NCBI GenBank assembly: GCA_041389565.1
Contig: JAWKRP010000005.1
Location: 186,001 to 250,000 of the forward strand
Source: JACKEQ01 sp041389565
Lineage (GTDB): Bacteria; Myxococcota_A; UBA796; GCA-2862545
Direction: 5' to 3'
DNA: 64,000 nt
Position numbers and translations under genes: made by a program. Below, piece after piece: positions 1 to 7,445 of the stretch. Below the pieces are notes generated by a model. It saw only the letters and a program-made list of their open reading frames with translations. It made no database searches and was not told the origin of the DNA. Numbering within the stretch: the first letter of the stretch is position 1; each line of letters begins with the position of its first letter.

Positions 1-327
1 AGCGTCCCACATCATGAAGTCGCACGTGCCGACGGCGTCCCACCAGAGGTTGAAGCGCGGCTCGGTCATCATCGACAGCGTGTTGAACAGCGCGTCGTTC
101 GACAGGAACAGGTCGGGCTGCCCCTTCACCGGGACGATCCAGGCGAACTCGGTGGCCGGCCCCTGGTACTCGACCTGAACGTGCATCGTGGTCTGGTTCT
201 GCACACCGTCGACCTCGAACACGATGGCCTCGCCGGCCTGTTCGACGGGCTCGATGTTGTTGCAGAAGAACCCACCGCACGCGGCAGCGTCGGGAGTGGC
301 GAGAAGCAGGGCGATCGAGGTGAGCAT
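1..327 (-). CDS. DUF2330 family secreted protein (5' part only)
   Basis: This is the first 109 codons of a gene that runs off the left edge. It opens with a short signal peptide (hydrophobic stretch SIALLLATPDAAA) followed directly by CGGFFC. It then reads through a beta-rich segment containing QVEYQGPATEFAWIVPVKGQ and a DLFLSNDALFNTL segment. The same order (ACGGMFC, IFYEGPPDQFGWVVPVSAQ, EVFLSTDALFEAL) occurs in the full-length 547-residue protein that starts at 20320, so the two are paralogs. The DUF2330 assignment rests on my memory of the family; its biochemical role is unknown. A GGAGG sits five bases before the ATG at 327. The likely location is periplasmic or cell-surface. Whether it carries the C-terminal anchor of its paralog cannot be seen here. 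Confidence 0.8.
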   Translation of the reverse strand, partial: MLTSIALLLATPDAAACGGFFCNNIEPVEQAGEAIVFEVDGVQNQTTMHVQVEYQGPATEFAWIVPVKGQPDLFLSNDALFNTLSMMTEPRFNLWWDAVGTCDFMMWDA

Positions 328-463
328 GGCGCCTCCAGGGATGCGTGACACCTGAAGCTTCACGCATGCCCGTCCGGGTCGCAAGGCAGTGCTGCACATA
401 CCATGGGTCGCTTCTGTGCCTGCCTGTGCAGAAACGACACATATGCGCCTGGGAACCACGCAC

Positions 464-497
464 AAAAGGGGCGGGCCGGGTCTCCCCGCGCCCGCCC
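464..497 (-). terminator. Rho-independent terminator after the WXXGXW-repeat gene
   Basis: On the minus strand an 8-bp perfect stem (GGGCGGGC / GCCCGCCC, plus-strand arms 490-497 and 469-476) with a C/G-rich inner part is followed by CTTTTG. It lies 20 bases past the stop of the minus-strand gene ending at 517. The stem and short T run fit an intrinsic terminator. Confidence 0.65.
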
Positions 498-516
498 ATC
501 GTGGGCCGAGACCCGA

Positions 517-2433
517 CTACATCGGAGGCAGGTCTGCCTCGCCCTCCTCCACCTCGTCGTTGTCGAACCAGACGGGCATCGCGAGCGGAACGTCTCCGGC
601 GGCCGTCTGGTCGGCGGGCACGCCATTGCTGATCACCTCGCCCTCGCCGAAGCCCTGACCGGCCTCCCAGCCGTCGTCCCAGCCTTCTTCGGGCTTCCAC
701 GACTCGATGTCGGCGCTGCCGTACTTGTCTGCACCCTCCCAGTAGCCCGGCTGCCACTCGGTTCCGTCGAACCACCCGGGCACCCAGATGAACCCCGGCT
801 GCTCCTGGAGTGGCATCCAGTAGCCGGCATGGAAGATGCCGTCTTCGTCGTAGTACGCCGACAACCACGTGTAGCCGGTACGGAACTCGGGGCGCCAGAA
901 GCCCTCGACCCACGTCTCGCCGTCCCAGAAGCCGGGCTCCCAGGTGTACCCCTCGGGACCGTCGCCGGTCGGGCGCCAGTGACCGCGCACGTACGTGCCG
1001 TCTTCCAGGTAGTAGCCCTCGACCCAGTCCCACTTCGCCCGCTGCTGGGTGCGGTAGTAGCCGTCGATGTAGGCATCGCCGTCCCACCATCCGGGAACGT
1101 AGGCGTACCCCGTAGGGACCACCACGGTCGGCGCGGGCGTCCAGTAGCCAGGGCACCAGTAGCCCCACGCGTTCCAGTAGCCCGGCACCCAGTTCCAGCC
1201 TGCACGATACGGCGGAGCCCAGCTGTCGGACCACGCGTACGTGGTGAAGCCGAAGCCCACGACCACCGTGGTGGCGTAGCTGTAGCGGTAGTACGGGTGG
1301 ACGTACCAACGCGTGTAGTACGGCCGGTAGTAGTAGCGCGAGGGCATGGCGTACGAGTGGTAGGTGCGGACGTACCGGTACGATGGCCGCGCATAGCGAT
1401 GGTCGTTCGTACGGTATGCGGGGCGCGCGGCCGTGGCGGGACGCCGCCCGTCATACGGACGGTGGTACGTCGCCGGGCGGTCGCCATGACGGGGCCGCTC
1501 GGACGCTGGGCGGTACGAGCGCTGGTTCGCCGTGCCCGACGGACGGGTGGGCGGACGACCCGCTCCGGGACGAGGAGCCTGGCGCGTTCCGGGAGCCTGC
1601 GTGGTGCCCGGACGCGACGTGGGCGCGGGCCCCGCGGTGGTCGGGCGCGAAGGCTGCGGACGGGTCGTGCCGGTACCCGGGACCGGACGCGTGGTGCCCG
1701 TTCCGGGAACCGGACGCGAAGACGGCGTGCTCGGACGCGACGTGGGCGTGCTCGGAGCCGGGCGCGGCGCAGGAGTGCTCGAAGAGCTCGGCGCGGACGG
1801 GCGCGACGAGGGCGGGGTGGTCGGGCGGGACGTGGGGCGCGAGTCGGGCGCGGGCTTGGGGAGCGGGCGGGGCCGCGGCTTGGCGCTGTCGGGCATCTCG
1901 GGACGCGACGACGGCAGGACGTTCGAGCCCGAGGTGGACCGGTTCCAGCCCGACGAGGGCGTCGTGGGACGCGAGGTGGGTGCGGACGACGGGCTCGGAC
2001 GCGAGGACGGGTACAGGGGTCGGGTCGATGGCGTCGGACGGCTCGAAGGCACGGACGGCGTCGGACGGCTCGAAGGCGCGGACGGCGTCGGGCGGGTCAT
2101 CGGTGCGGACGGCGTCGGGCGGCTCGACGGCGTGGACGACGGGCGGCTCACCGGCGCAGGGCTCGGGGACGGACGGCTCACCGGCGCAGGCCGCGGAGAC
2201 GGGCTCGGAGACGGGCGCGACGAGGAGGACGACGACGAGCTGGAGGGGCGCGACGGTGCCGAGGGGCGCGACGAGGTCGTCGGGCGCGAGGAGGACGAGC
2301 TCGGGCGAGACGGCGAGCTCGGGCGGTCTCCCCCGGCGAACGAGGCGTGCTCGCGGTGATCCGAGCCCACGGATCCCGGTGCGGCCGAAGCCGAGGGAAT
2401 CTGGAGGGCCAGGAGAAGGATGAGATGGACCAT
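517..2433 (-). CDS. Secreted Ser/Pro/Arg-rich protein with C-terminal WXXGXW (YXWXPGYW) repeats
   Basis: This 638-residue protein has three parts. A signal peptide (MVHLILLLALQIPSASA) is followed by about 300 residues of low complexity dominated by SRPTPS and SSSRPS units. A Tyr/Arg-rich linker (about 350-400) leads to a C-terminal third built of repeats such as WNWVPGYW, YAYVPGWWDG, WDWVEGYY, YTWEPGFWDG and FIWVPGWFDG. Such units resemble the Pfam WXXGXW repeat of secreted proteins of unknown function. About ten aromatic units can be counted, more than the two copies the family name implies. The start was placed at the ATG before the hydrophobic stretch; upstream in-frame sequence is not signal-like, and a GGAG lies eight bases before the ATG. 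A wall-spanning or adhesive surface role is plausible but inferred. Confidence 0.85.
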   Translation of the reverse strand: MVHLILLLALQIPSASAAPGSVGSDHREHASFAGGDRPSSPSRPSSSSSRPTTSSRPSAPSRPSSSSSSSSSRPSPSPSPRPAPVSRPSPSPAPVSRPSSTPSSRPTPSAPMTRPTPSAPSSRPTPSVPSSRPTPSTRPLYPSSRPSPSSAPTSRPTTPSSGWNRSTSGSNVLPSSRPEMPDSAKPRPRPLPKPAPDSRPTSRPTTPPSSRPSAPSSSSTPAPRPAPSTPTSRPSTPSSRPVPGTGTTRPVPGTGTTRPQPSRPTTAGPAPTSRPGTTQAPGTRQAPRPGAGRPPTRPSGTANQRSYRPASERPRHGDRPATYHRPYDGRRPATAARPAYRTNDHRYARPSYRYVRTYHSYAMPSRYYYRPYYTRWYVHPYYRYSYATTVVVGFGFTTYAWSDSWAPPYRAGWNWVPGYWNAWGYWCPGYWTPAPTVVVPTGYAYVPGWWDGDAYIDGYYRTQQRAKWDWVEGYYLEDGTYVRGHWRPTGDGPEGYTWEPGFWDGETWVEGFWRPEFRTGYTWLSAYYDEDGIFHAGYWMPLQEQPGFIWVPGWFDGTEWQPGYWEGADKYGSADIESWKPEEGWDDGWEAGQGFGEGEVISNGVPADQTAAGDVPLAMPVWFDNDEVEEGEADLPPM

Positions 2434-2584
2434 GGGGTTCACTCCGCGCGTCGTGAGCTCTGACGCACTACACTCGTGCATATTCGGAAAAATTCGGAGC
2501 ACCGTGCATCGCGTCCCCCGATCCCCCCATGCATCGCCCGTCGTACTGCGGGATCTTCGGCTCCCATCGCAGGGGATCGTGGGC

Positions 2585-3217
2585 ATGCTCGGATTCGCGA
2601 TCGGCACCGGATGCGCGCCCGGCCACCTGGCGTGGCCGACGGGCGACGACGATCTGCGCACGGCGCTCTACCAGGCGCGGCTCGAAGGGGGCGTACAGGC
2701 GCTCACGCTCGTGCTGTCGAACGGGTACTTCGACTGCGACCTGCCGTCCGAGCCCGACCCCATCGCGCAGACCCAGGCCCTGCTCGAGATCACGACGGCG
2801 GCGTGCAGGGAGAACGCCCGGCACGTGCTCGTGGAGCTGTACCGGGGCGACGGGAACGACTGGGTCGGTACGTACCCGGGCGACAGCAACGCAGACCCCG
2901 TGCTGATCGCCGCTTCGCGCCCCCGCCTCTCGAACGCCAGCTACTACGGCATCGACGAGGCCGCGATGGTCAGCGTGGACGGGTTCGTCCGCGTGTACGG
3001 GGTCCGTGAGGGCGACGACGTGCAGCTGATCGACGTGGGAGACGGCGGCGAGGTCGAGATCCTCGAAGACGACGGCACCCTGCGCGGCCGCTTCGAGTTC
3101 CCGGGCGCCGACATCAGTGGCGCGTTCCGGGCGAAGGAGTGCGCGGTCGGGTCGTCACTGTTCAGCGTGCTCGAGCAGAGCCCGGTGGCCAGCTGTCCCC
3201 GCATCGGGGGCGACTGA
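2585..3217 (+). CDS. Hypothetical acidic protein, possible lipoprotein
   Basis: This 210-residue product is not recognised. It begins with a short hydrophobic stretch reaching a Cys (FAIGTGCAPG), which may be a short lipoprotein signal, but the lipobox is weak. The body contains two cysteines in separate segments (FDCDLPSEPD and AACRENAR), a segment resembling LVLSNGYFDCDLP, and a beta-rich acidic C-terminal half with the phrases DVQLIDVGDGGEVEI and GRFEFPGADISG. The ATG was chosen because AGGGG lies nine bases upstream; a GTG two codons earlier is also possible. The gene is followed after only six bases by an ABC transporter ATPase, so it may be the first gene of that operon and act as its envelope partner. 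That link is by position only. Confidence 0.7.
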   Translation: MLGFAIGTGCAPGHLAWPTGDDDLRTALYQARLEGGVQALTLVLSNGYFDCDLPSEPDPIAQTQALLEITTAACRENARHVLVELYRGDGNDWVGTYPGDSNADPVLIAASRPRLSNASYYGIDEAAMVSVDGFVRVYGVREGDDVQLIDVGDGGEVEILEDDGTLRGRFEFPGADISGAFRAKECAVGSSLFSVLEQSPVASCPRIGGD

Positions 3218-3223
3218 CCCTCG

Positions 3224-3838
3224 GTGGCGCTCGAGCTCCAGGATCTCGGGAAGACCTACGGAGACCGCGTCGCGCTCCAGTCGGTCGACCTGCGCGTGGA
3301 GCCCGGCGAAGCGTGCCTTCTCGTAGGCCCCAACGGCAGCGGCAAGAGCACCCTGCTGGGCCTGGTGGCCGGCCTTCGGGTGCCGACCTCTGGAAGTGCC
3401 CGTATCGACGGGCTCCCGACGCGTGACCCCGCGGCGCGTGTGTCTCTCGGGGTGCTGTTCGAGCGCGCCCGGCTGCCGCCCCACCACTCGCTGGTCCGGC
3501 TGCTGGGTGCACTCGGTCGCGACCCCGGCTCGCTGCTGTCCGCCCTGGGGCTCGCGGAGCACCGCGATCGCCCGCTCGGCACGCTGTCGTCGGGCCTCCA
3601 CCAGCGGGCGGCGCTGTGTCTCGCGCTCGCCGGATCCCCGCGCTGGATCGTCCTGGACGAGCCGCTCACGGCCCTCGACGGCCCGACCAGCGAAGTGGTG
3701 GTCGGGATCGTCGCCGAGCGCGTACGGGCCGGTGCAGGCGCGCTGATCGCGACCCACCGCCACGATGCGTGGGCGCCGGTGTCGACCGGCGTGGCGGTGC
3801 TGGAGGGCGGTCGCCTGTCGATGGGGGCGCGCCCGTGA
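3224..3838 (+). CDS. ABC transporter ATP-binding protein (CcmA-sized)
   Basis: This 204-residue nucleotide-binding subunit powers export or transport through a membrane partner. It shows a Walker A GPNGSGKS (residues 35-42), a signature loop LSSGLHQR (about 121-128), a Walker B WIVLDEP (about 141-147), followed closely by a D-loop ALDG, and an H-loop ATHRHD near 176. Its length is that of a minimal ABC ATPase such as the heme-export subunit CcmA. No cytochrome c maturation genes are next to it, so that identity is not claimed. The start codon is GTG. The stop overlaps the GTG of the next gene (GTGA), which indicates translational coupling to the membrane protein that follows. Confidence 0.92.
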   Translation: MALELQDLGKTYGDRVALQSVDLRVEPGEACLLVGPNGSGKSTLLGLVAGLRVPTSGSARIDGLPTRDPAARVSLGVLFERARLPPHHSLVRLLGALGRDPGSLLSALGLAEHRDRPLGTLSSGLHQRAALCLALAGSPRWIVLDEPLTALDGPTSEVVVGIVAERVRAGAGALIATHRHDAWAPVSTGVAVLEGGRLSMGARP

Positions 3839-4557
3839 GGCTCGCCGTCCTCGATGCCCTGCACGAGCGCGTGGCTCCGGTGGTCGTGCTCGCCGTCGGG
3901 TTCCTGTGCATCGGGGTCCCTGTGGCGCGAGCCACGGGGATGAGCGCACCCGACCGCGTGGTCCTCGACTTCGTGCTGTGGTGGTCGTGGCTGTTCGGCA
4001 CCCTCCTCGCGATGTGGCTCGGGAGCCGGTGCATCGCCGGTCCGCTGGCCGACCGCACCGCGCTGTGGGAGCTCGGGGGTCCCGTGCGACCCGGCGTGTG
4101 GGGAGCACGGAGACTCGGCGGCGCCGCGCTCGTCGCCGGGAGCGCCCACCTCCTCGTCCTCGCGGTGGGCCTCGGGCTCGCCGGTCCCCCCCCGGGAGCG
4201 CTGGCGTTCGCAGGGGTCTCGTCTCTCGAGGTCCTGGTCCTCACGGCGCTCTCGGCCGCACTGGGCACCGTCTTCCGCCCCCTCCCCGCGCTCGCGCTCA
4301 CGGCGGCGTTGTGGGTCGCCGGCCATCTCGCCGGGATGTGGCTCGACCTGATGACGGAGTCGGATCGCGCCGTCTTCGCGGGTTCGTTGCTCGCCGTGAT
4401 CCCCGACCTCGACCTGCTGGACGTGCACGGAACGGTCGTCCGGGGCGGGGTCCCTGCCCTCCCGCAGCTCGCGGCGGCCCTCGGGTGGGCGCTCGCGTGG
4501 GTCGGTGTCGCGATCGGGGCGATGGTGACGGTGCTGGAGCGTCGCGACCTGGGCTGA
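3835..4557 (+). CDS. ABC transporter membrane subunit (ABC-2-like)
   Basis: This 240-residue protein has about six hydrophobic segments, including VVVLAVGFLCIGVPVA, VLDFVLWWSWLFGTLLAMWL, VAGSAHLLVLAVGLGLAG, LALTAALWVAGHLAGMWLDL and a last span ALGWALAWVGVAIGAMV. Its start GTG shares bases with the stop of the ATPase gene. The size, topology and coupling make it the permease of that transporter. The layout resembles small ABC-2 or CcmB-type permeases, but I see no diagnostic substrate motif. The ATPase and permease genes probably encode a two-subunit, dimerising transporter in the inner membrane; the substrate is unknown. Confidence 0.85.
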   Translation: MRLAVLDALHERVAPVVVLAVGFLCIGVPVARATGMSAPDRVVLDFVLWWSWLFGTLLAMWLGSRCIAGPLADRTALWELGGPVRPGVWGARRLGGAALVAGSAHLLVLAVGLGLAGPPPGALAFAGVSSLEVLVLTALSAALGTVFRPLPALALTAALWVAGHLAGMWLDLMTESDRAVFAGSLLAVIPDLDLLDVHGTVVRGGVPALPQLAAALGWALAWVGVAIGAMVTVLERRDLG

Positions 4558-4646
4558 TCAGCGGCAGTGTGGACCGCCACGCGTCCGGCCGCTACCGTGG
4601 TCGTACACGCCAGGAATCCCGCCTGCACGCTCCCTCCCGAATCCCC

Positions 4647-5690
4647 ATGGCCGATCTCGCGCGCCGGCATGCCGCTACCGCGGAGACGGTCGAGAACGCC
4701 GTTCTGGCCGTGCTCAGGAGCGGTCGGTGGATCGGCGGGCCGGTCGTCCAGGAAGCCGAGGCCGCCATCGCGCACGCCTTCGGCCGGGAAGCCGCGGTGG
4801 GCGTCGCATCGGGCACGGATGCGCTCATCCTCGCCCTGCAGGCGAGCGGGGTGACGGCGGGCGACGAGGTGGCGGTCCCTGCGCTGACCTTCTTCGCGAC
4901 GGCCGGGGCGGTCTGCGCGCTCGGAGCGGTCCCCCGCATCGTGGATGTCGACGCGCGCGGGCTGATGGATGCCGCAGCGCTAGAGCGCCTCGACGGAGCC
5001 CGGCTGCGTGCGGTCGTTCCCGTGCACCTGTTCGGGAACCGCTGCACGGTACAGCGCATCGGCGTGCGCACGGTCGACGATGCCGCACAGGCCATCGGAT
5101 GCACGCCGGCGGCGTCCACGGGCGAGCTCACGGCGCTGTCGACCTACCCCACCAAGATGCTGAGCAGCGCGGGCGACGGTGGATTCGTCGTGGGCGACCG
5201 TTCCGTAGTGGAGCGGGTGCGCAGGCTCGGAAGCCACGGGCTCGTCGGTCCCCACCTCCACGAACGTGTCGCAGGGCACGTCGGTCGGAACAGTCGGCTC
5301 GACGCAATGAGCGCCGCGGTCGTCCTGGGACAGCTCCCGACACTCGGCGACCGGATCCGACGACGTCAGGCCATCGCCCGTCATTACGACGAGCGCATGT
5401 CCCCTGCCCTCCTGCCGCTGCAGCGCGATCCGGCCAACCCCGTGCCGAGCTACCTCGTGCGGGCGGCCGACCGTGACGCGCTGGTCGCACACCTCGACCG
5501 CCACGGCATCGACAGCACCGTGTACTACCCGCGTCCGCTGCACCGACAGCCCGCGCTGGTCGGTCGGATCCCGCCCTCAGAGTGCCCGGTGGCCGACCGG
5601 TTGTGCACCGAGCTGCTCGCCATCCCCGTGCACGCGGGGCTCACGGACGACGAGGTGGAGCGCGTCGCAAAGGCCCTGGAGTCGGCGTGA
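4647..5690 (+). CDS. DegT/DnrJ/EryC1/StrS-type PLP-dependent sugar aminotransferase
   Basis: This 347-residue enzyme belongs to the fold-type I aminotransferases that use PLP to put an amino group on nucleotide-linked keto sugars. Family landmarks are the N-terminal ADLARRHAAT block (normally IP.VDL in relatives), GVASGTDALILAL for cofactor phosphate binding, TFFATAGAV, and LSTYPTKMLSSAGDGG, in which Lys170 is the expected Schiff-base lysine. YYPRPLHRQPAL near the C-terminus is also typical. The bases just before this ATG still read RIP in frame, as in relatives, so the true start may lie upstream, for example at the GTG at 4569. It precedes the prepilin peptidase gene with overlapping stop and start, which suggests one operon. 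A role in surface glycan or glycosylation precursor synthesis is inferred; substrate specificity cannot be read. Confidence 0.9.
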   Translation: MADLARRHAATAETVENAVLAVLRSGRWIGGPVVQEAEAAIAHAFGREAAVGVASGTDALILALQASGVTAGDEVAVPALTFFATAGAVCALGAVPRIVDVDARGLMDAAALERLDGARLRAVVPVHLFGNRCTVQRIGVRTVDDAAQAIGCTPAASTGELTALSTYPTKMLSSAGDGGFVVGDRSVVERVRRLGSHGLVGPHLHERVAGHVGRNSRLDAMSAAVVLGQLPTLGDRIRRRQAIARHYDERMSPALLPLQRDPANPVPSYLVRAADRDALVAHLDRHGIDSTVYYPRPLHRQPALVGRIPPSECPVADRLCTELLAIPVHAGLTDDEVERVAKALESA

Positions 5691-6538
5691 CCGACCCGCT
5701 GTACGTGCTCTACGCCGTGTTCAGCGTGCTCATCGGACTGGCGATCGGATCGTTCTGGAACGTGTGCATCGCGCGGTGGCCCGAGGATCGCTCGGTGGTG
5801 CAGCCGCGGAGTCGGTGTCCATCGTGCGGCACGCCGATCGCCGCGCGCGACAACGTGCCCGTGGTGTCGTGGGTGGTGCTGAAGGGGAGATGCCGTGCGT
5901 GCGCATGGCCGATCCCGGCCACCTACCCGCTCACCGAGCTGCTCGGAGGGGCGCTCGGATTCCTCGTGTTCCGACGGTTCGTGCCGGGCCCGCTGGAGTT
6001 GGATGCCGTGCACCTCCTGGCGTTCGTCCTGTACTTCGGGTTCGCGGGCGCGCTGGTGATCGCGATCTTCGTCGATGTGCGCCACCGGATCATCCCGGAC
6101 GAGGTGTCGATCTACGCCATCCCCGTGGGCATCCTGGGGAGCGCGCTGCTCGAAGCGCTCGGCTACACGGGCTGGATGGCGATCGGATGGCGTCAGGCCG
6201 TGCTGGGCGCGCTTCTCGGCGGTGCGTTCTTCGGCGTGATGGCGGCGTCCGTGCAGTTCCTGTCGGGCAGGGAGGGGCTCGGTTGGGGGGACGTGAAGCT
6301 GCTCGCGATGATCGGGAGCTTCCTCGGCGCGCATCCCGCGATCTTCTCGGTGACCCTGGCCGCGAGCCTGACGGGCTCGGTGGTGGGGCTGGCGTCGATG
6401 CTGTGGCACCAGCGGCGGACGTACCAGCCCCTGGGCCCGCCCCTCGGGGGGTGGGCGTTGATCTACCTGCTGTACGCCGACGAGCTGGTGGCGAGGTTCC
6501 TGCCGAACCTGGCGCTCTGGCTGCCGGGCGGGCGCTAG
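5687..6538 (+). CDS. pilD: Prepilin peptidase / N-methyltransferase (A24 family)
   Basis: This inner-membrane aspartic protease cleaves type IV prepilins and type II pseudopilins and methylates the new N-terminus. The 283-residue product shows the N-terminal GSFWNVCIARWP block, the zinc-type cysteine pairs CPSC (44-47) and CRAC (69-72), and the two catalytic aspartates in FVDVRHRIIPDE (Asp130) and GWGDVKLL (Asp202). Several hydrophobic segments complete the bundle. The GTG start overlaps the stop of the aminotransferase gene. A bifunctional enzyme is expected because the cysteine-containing methylase domain is present. No pilin or secretion gene lies in the window, so its substrates are encoded elsewhere. 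Its stop overlaps by four bases the convergent rsmI stop. Confidence 0.95.
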   Translation: MTDPLYVLYAVFSVLIGLAIGSFWNVCIARWPEDRSVVQPRSRCPSCGTPIAARDNVPVVSWVVLKGRCRACAWPIPATYPLTELLGGALGFLVFRRFVPGPLELDAVHLLAFVLYFGFAGALVIAIFVDVRHRIIPDEVSIYAIPVGILGSALLEALGYTGWMAIGWRQAVLGALLGGAFFGVMAASVQFLSGREGLGWGDVKLLAMIGSFLGAHPAIFSVTLAASLTGSVVGLASMLWHQRRTYQPLGPPLGGWALIYLLYADELVARFLPNLALWLPGGR

Positions 6539-7380
6539 TAGCGTCGATCGAGGATGCGCTGGTAGACCTCGCGGCGCGGGAGATCGAGCGCTGCGCAGAC
6601 GGCGTCCCGCACGGCTCCTGCGGGAGTCCCGGCGTCCAGAAGGGTCGCGATGACCGCATCGGCCCGCTCCCACAGGCCTGCGGCCTCGTCTCCCTCGAAG
6701 CCGGCGACCACGAGGGTCATCTCGCCACGCACCTCGTCTTCGGCCCCGAGAACACGGGCGATCTCGGAGACCGTGCCGCGGACGAACCGCTCGCCGAGCT
6801 TGCTCAGGTTGATCGCGAGCGCCGCCGGACGATCTCCGCACTCGGCCTCGAGGTCGCCGAGAAGATCGACGATGCGGCGGGGGGCCTCGTAGAACACGAG
6901 CGTGGCGGACACCCGGCGCAGATCCCCCACCCAGGTGCGGCGCTTCCCGGGCTGTCGCGGCGGGAAGCCGACGAACAGGAATCGATCGACGGGCAGCCCG
7001 CTCCCCACGACGGCCGCGACGGCTGCGCTCGGCCCCGGAACGCTGACGATCTCGTAGCCCGCTTCGATCGCTGCGCGGACCGCGACGAAGCCGGGGTCGG
7101 ACAGCACCGGCGTCCCGGCTTCGCTGACGATGCCCACGTCCCCACGCTCGAGGCGGTCGAGCAGCGGCTGGACCCGCTGGCGCTCGTTGTGGTCGTGCAG
7201 CGCGACGAGGGTGGGCGAAGCGAGCTCGAGCTTCGCGAGCAGGCGGGAGGTGGTGCGGGTGTCCTCGCAGAACAGCACCGGCACGGTCTCGAGGATCTCC
7301 CGCGAGCGGGGCGCGAGGTCGCCGACGTTCCCGAGCGGGACCGGAACGAGGAACAGGCGGCCGGGCGGTGGCGTCTCCAT
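6535..7380 (-). CDS. rsmI: 16S rRNA (cytidine-2'-O-)-methyltransferase RsmI
   Basis: RsmI methylates the ribose of C1402 in the 16S rRNA decoding centre using S-adenosylmethionine. The 281-residue product has the family landmarks RLFLVPVPLGNVGDL at the N-terminus, LFCEDTRTT, LHDHNERQR, SEAGTPVLSDPG and VPGPSAAVAA, then FVGFPPRQPGKRR and FYEAPRRIVD. This is the tetrapyrrole-methylase fold. The ATG at 7380 gives the expected N-terminus; upstream in-frame sequence is not conserved in style. Its length is normal for the family. It is convergent with pilD and divergent from the glutathionyl-hydroquinone reductase gene, with a palindromic element in the shared 65-base control region. Confidence 0.95.
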   Translation of the reverse strand: METPPPGRLFLVPVPLGNVGDLAPRSREILETVPVLFCEDTRTTSRLLAKLELASPTLVALHDHNERQRVQPLLDRLERGDVGIVSEAGTPVLSDPGFVAVRAAIEAGYEIVSVPGPSAAVAAVVGSGLPVDRFLFVGFPPRQPGKRRTWVGDLRRVSATLVFYEAPRRIVDLLGDLEAECGDRPAALAINLSKLGERFVRGTVSEIARVLGAEDEVRGEMTLVVAGFEGDEAAGLWERADAVIATLLDAGTPAGAVRDAVCAALDLPRREVYQRILDRRY

Positions 7381-7383
7381 GTG

Positions 7384-7420
7384 CGGAACAATCCTGTGAA
7401 GTGCGGGGCCCATTGTTCCG
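7384..7420. promoter_or_regulatory. Inverted repeat CGGAACAAT-N19-ATTGTTCCG in a divergent control region
   Basis: Perfect 9-base arms at 7384-7392 and 7412-7420 are separated by 19 bases. The repeat fills most of the 65-base space between the divergent rsmI and hydroquinone-reductase genes. It could be an operator for a dimeric regulator or a hairpin in the 5' leader of either transcript. The half-site GAACAAT recurs twice, as a direct repeat, at 20437-20455. Confidence 0.45.
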
Positions 7421-7445
7421 AAATACCGGGGTCCAGGAGGTTCGG

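Noticed and set aside
3224..4557. Calling the ABC pair ccmA and ccmB
   Set aside because: Only the ATPase size fits; no cytochrome c maturation genes are present and the permease lacks recognisable CcmB features.
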